From JACVRW01 sp963757815 (GTDB taxonomy: Bacteria; Actinomycetota; Thermoleophilia; Solirubrobacterales; Thermoleophilaceae), in the NCBI GenBank assembly GCA_963757815.1, contig CAVWSN010000018.1:434001-498000 (forward strand): a stretch of 64,000 nucleotides of DNA. Direction: 5' to 3'. The notes under the pieces are model-generated. The model had not been told where the DNA came from. It saw only the letters and a program-made list of their open reading frames with translations, and did not search any database. Made by a program: the position numbers and the translations under genes. Positions within the stretch are counted from its first letter, which is position 1. The number at the start of each line of letters is the position of its first letter. Positions 62,833-64,000 of this stretch are shown here, piece by piece.

Positions 62833-64000
62833 TCAGGCCGCCAGCACCGCGTCGCGCTCAGGCTCGCTCGCCCGCGCCTGCGCCACGATCTCGCCACCGC
62901 GCGCGGGCGTGAGGAAGATCGCGCGGCGGTTCGGGCGCTCGGGCCGCGCGTCCGCCGGGCGGAGCTCGAGCCGGCGGGCGAGCGTCTGCAGCACGATCCG
63001 CATCTCGAGCTGCGCGAAGCTCGCGCCGATGCAGCGCCGCACGCCGCCGCCGAACGGGATCCAGGTGTAGGTCCCTCCCTGCCCCTCGAGGAAGCGCTCG
63101 GGCCGGAAGGCGAGCGGGTCCGGATACACGTCCGCCCGCCGGTGCATGAGGTAGATGCAGGGCGCCACGTTCACTCCCGCCGGCAGCAGCCGGCCGCCGA
63201 TCTCCATCGGCTCCTTCAGCCGCCGCAGCACGATCGAGACGGTCGGCCGCAGCCGGAGCGTCTCCTTGACGACGGCGTCAGCGTAGTCGTCGTCGCCGTC
63301 GCGGAGGCGCTCGAGTATCTCCGGGTGCCGGACGAGCCGCTCGAGCGCCCAGGTCAGCGAGGTCGCCGTGGTCTCGTGGCCGGCCACCAGCAGCGTCACG
63401 AGCTCGTCGCGCAGCTCCTGGTCCGACATCGGGCTGCCGTCCTCGTGCCGGGCCTGGAGCAGGAGCGACATGATGTCCTCGCGCTGCTCGAGGTCGCCGG
63501 CGTTGCGGCGTGCGCGGATCTCCTCGTACACGAGCGAGTCGGCCGGGTCGAGCACGCGCCGGAACAGCTTCATGCGCGCCACCCGCTTGGGCCCGAGCGC
63601 AGCCAGCAGCCCCATGCGGCGAGGGTCGCCGCCGAAGCGGAGGGCATCCGACAGCGATCCTCCGAGGCGCTCCTTGCGCTCCCCGTCCTGGACGCCGAAG
63701 ACCGTCCGCATGATCACCTCGAGGGTGAGCGCCTGCATGCTGGGCAGGGCTTTCAGCGGGCGCCCGAGCGGCCAGCGGTCAAGCTCGGCTCGGGCGACCT
63801 CGGCGATCGTGGCGGCGTATCCCTTGAGCCGCTCGCCGTGGAAAGGAGGCAGCATCAGCTTGCGCTGGCTCATGTGGGCGGCGTCGTCGAGCAGCAGCAC
63901 GGAGTTGCTGCCGAGCACCGGCAGCAGCACGATGTTGGCCTCGCCGGCGTGGAGCAGCCGCGGGTCGCCCGTGAACACCTGCTTGACGGCATCGGGGTCG
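62833..64000 (-). CDS. Cytochrome P450, N-terminus outside window
   Basis: About 389 codons to the right edge; roughly 50-60 N-terminal residues are missing. I-helix AGHETTATSLTWALE, ExxR in KETLRLRP, meander FRPERFLEGQ and haem loop FGGGVRRCIGASFAQLEMRI with the Cys ligand. Of the soluble CYP class close to CYP110/CYP138-like enzymes. Redox partners not seen here. Confidence 0.93.
   Translation of the reverse strand, partial: DPDAVKQVFTGDPRLLHAGEANIVLLPVLGSNSVLLLDDAAHMSQRKLMLPPFHGERLKGYAATIAEVARAELDRWPLGRPLKALPSMQALTLEVIMRTVFGVQDGERKERLGGSLSDALRFGGDPRRMGLLAALGPKRVARMKLFRRVLDPADSLVYEEIRARRNAGDLEQREDIMSLLLQARHEDGSPMSDQELRDELVTLLVAGHETTATSLTWALERLVRHPEILERLRDGDDDYADAVVKETLRLRPTVSIVLRRLKEPMEIGGRLLPAGVNVAPCIYLMHRRADVYPDPLAFRPERFLEGQGGTYTWIPFGGGVRRCIGASFAQLEMRIVLQTLARRLELRPADARPERPNRRAIFLTPARGGEIVAQARASEPERDAVLAA

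Noticed and set aside
61065..62897. A 610-codon open frame antisense to the TAP-like hydrolase
   Set aside because: Antisense shadow of a gene with intact catalytic motifs; no family resemblance or ribosome-binding site.

Overview
The window is about 64 kb of very GC-rich DNA from an actinobacterium. GTG and TTG starts are frequent, and GTGA/ATGA stop-start overlaps are common. It carries a fused PafB-PafC type WYL regulator, a DtxR-type repressor, a glucosyl-3-phosphoglycerate synthase and an ECF42 sigma factor with DGPF proteins. A deep-branching group such as Thermoleophilia/Solirubrobacterales is my inference from gene content, not a proven placement. There are no rRNA genes, no CRISPR array and no recognisable insertion sequence.

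The most striking block is 2.0-13.1 kb. A promoter at about 1.94 kb precedes five overlapping small genes, each encoding one N-terminal membrane helix plus a short tail. These run directly into coxM-coxS-coxL for an aerobic CO dehydrogenase, whose CoxL has the form I signature AYRCSFR. The maturation genes follow: an XdhC-YHS fusion (CoxF-like), the MoxR-type ATPase CoxD and the VWA protein CoxE. After these come a small Cys-rich protein, a free-standing 151-residue copy of part of CoxL lacking the cofactor-contact motif, CoxG, a zinc-ribbon protein and, on the opposite strand, a MocA-like cytidylyltransferase. The small membrane cassette and the solo CoxL-domain protein are the best candidates for an undescribed variation on the CO oxidation system.

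From 13 to 30 kb the content is mixed: a YhaM-like exonuclease, an SDR, an EcsC-family protein, a ferritin-like protein, an AbiEi/DUF559-type protein, and a DUF4396 membrane protein behind a CsoR-like palindrome. A decayed patch holds remnants of an aminotransferase and an ECF sigma factor. Beyond it lie a glycosyltransferase, an L,D-transpeptidase, a badly frameshifted VWA surface protein, two TetR regulators, a drug exporter, a secreted metalloprotease and tRNA-Phe(GAA). From 30 to 43 kb lie an MrfA-like helicase, gpgS with an HAD phosphatase and a glycerate kinase/macro-domain pair (glucosylglycerate metabolism), the DGPF/ECF42 module, a sugar-dehydrogenase-like propeller whose halves appear in swapped order, an ATP-dependent DNA ligase, and a DtxR regulator followed by a structured intergenic element. 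From 43 to 64 kb are a solute-binding/VWA fusion with a coiled-coil partner, a kinase-GAF protein, sucCD, several small enzymes, a biotin-dependent carboxylase alpha chain, a TAP-like hydrolase and a truncated cytochrome P450.

Many otherwise intact genes carry single-base frameshifts, nearly all of them +1 insertions. One insertion at 29675 repairs two convergent genes at once. This points to sequencing error rather than mass pseudogenisation, so broken reading frames are annotated here as single genes unless large parts are missing.
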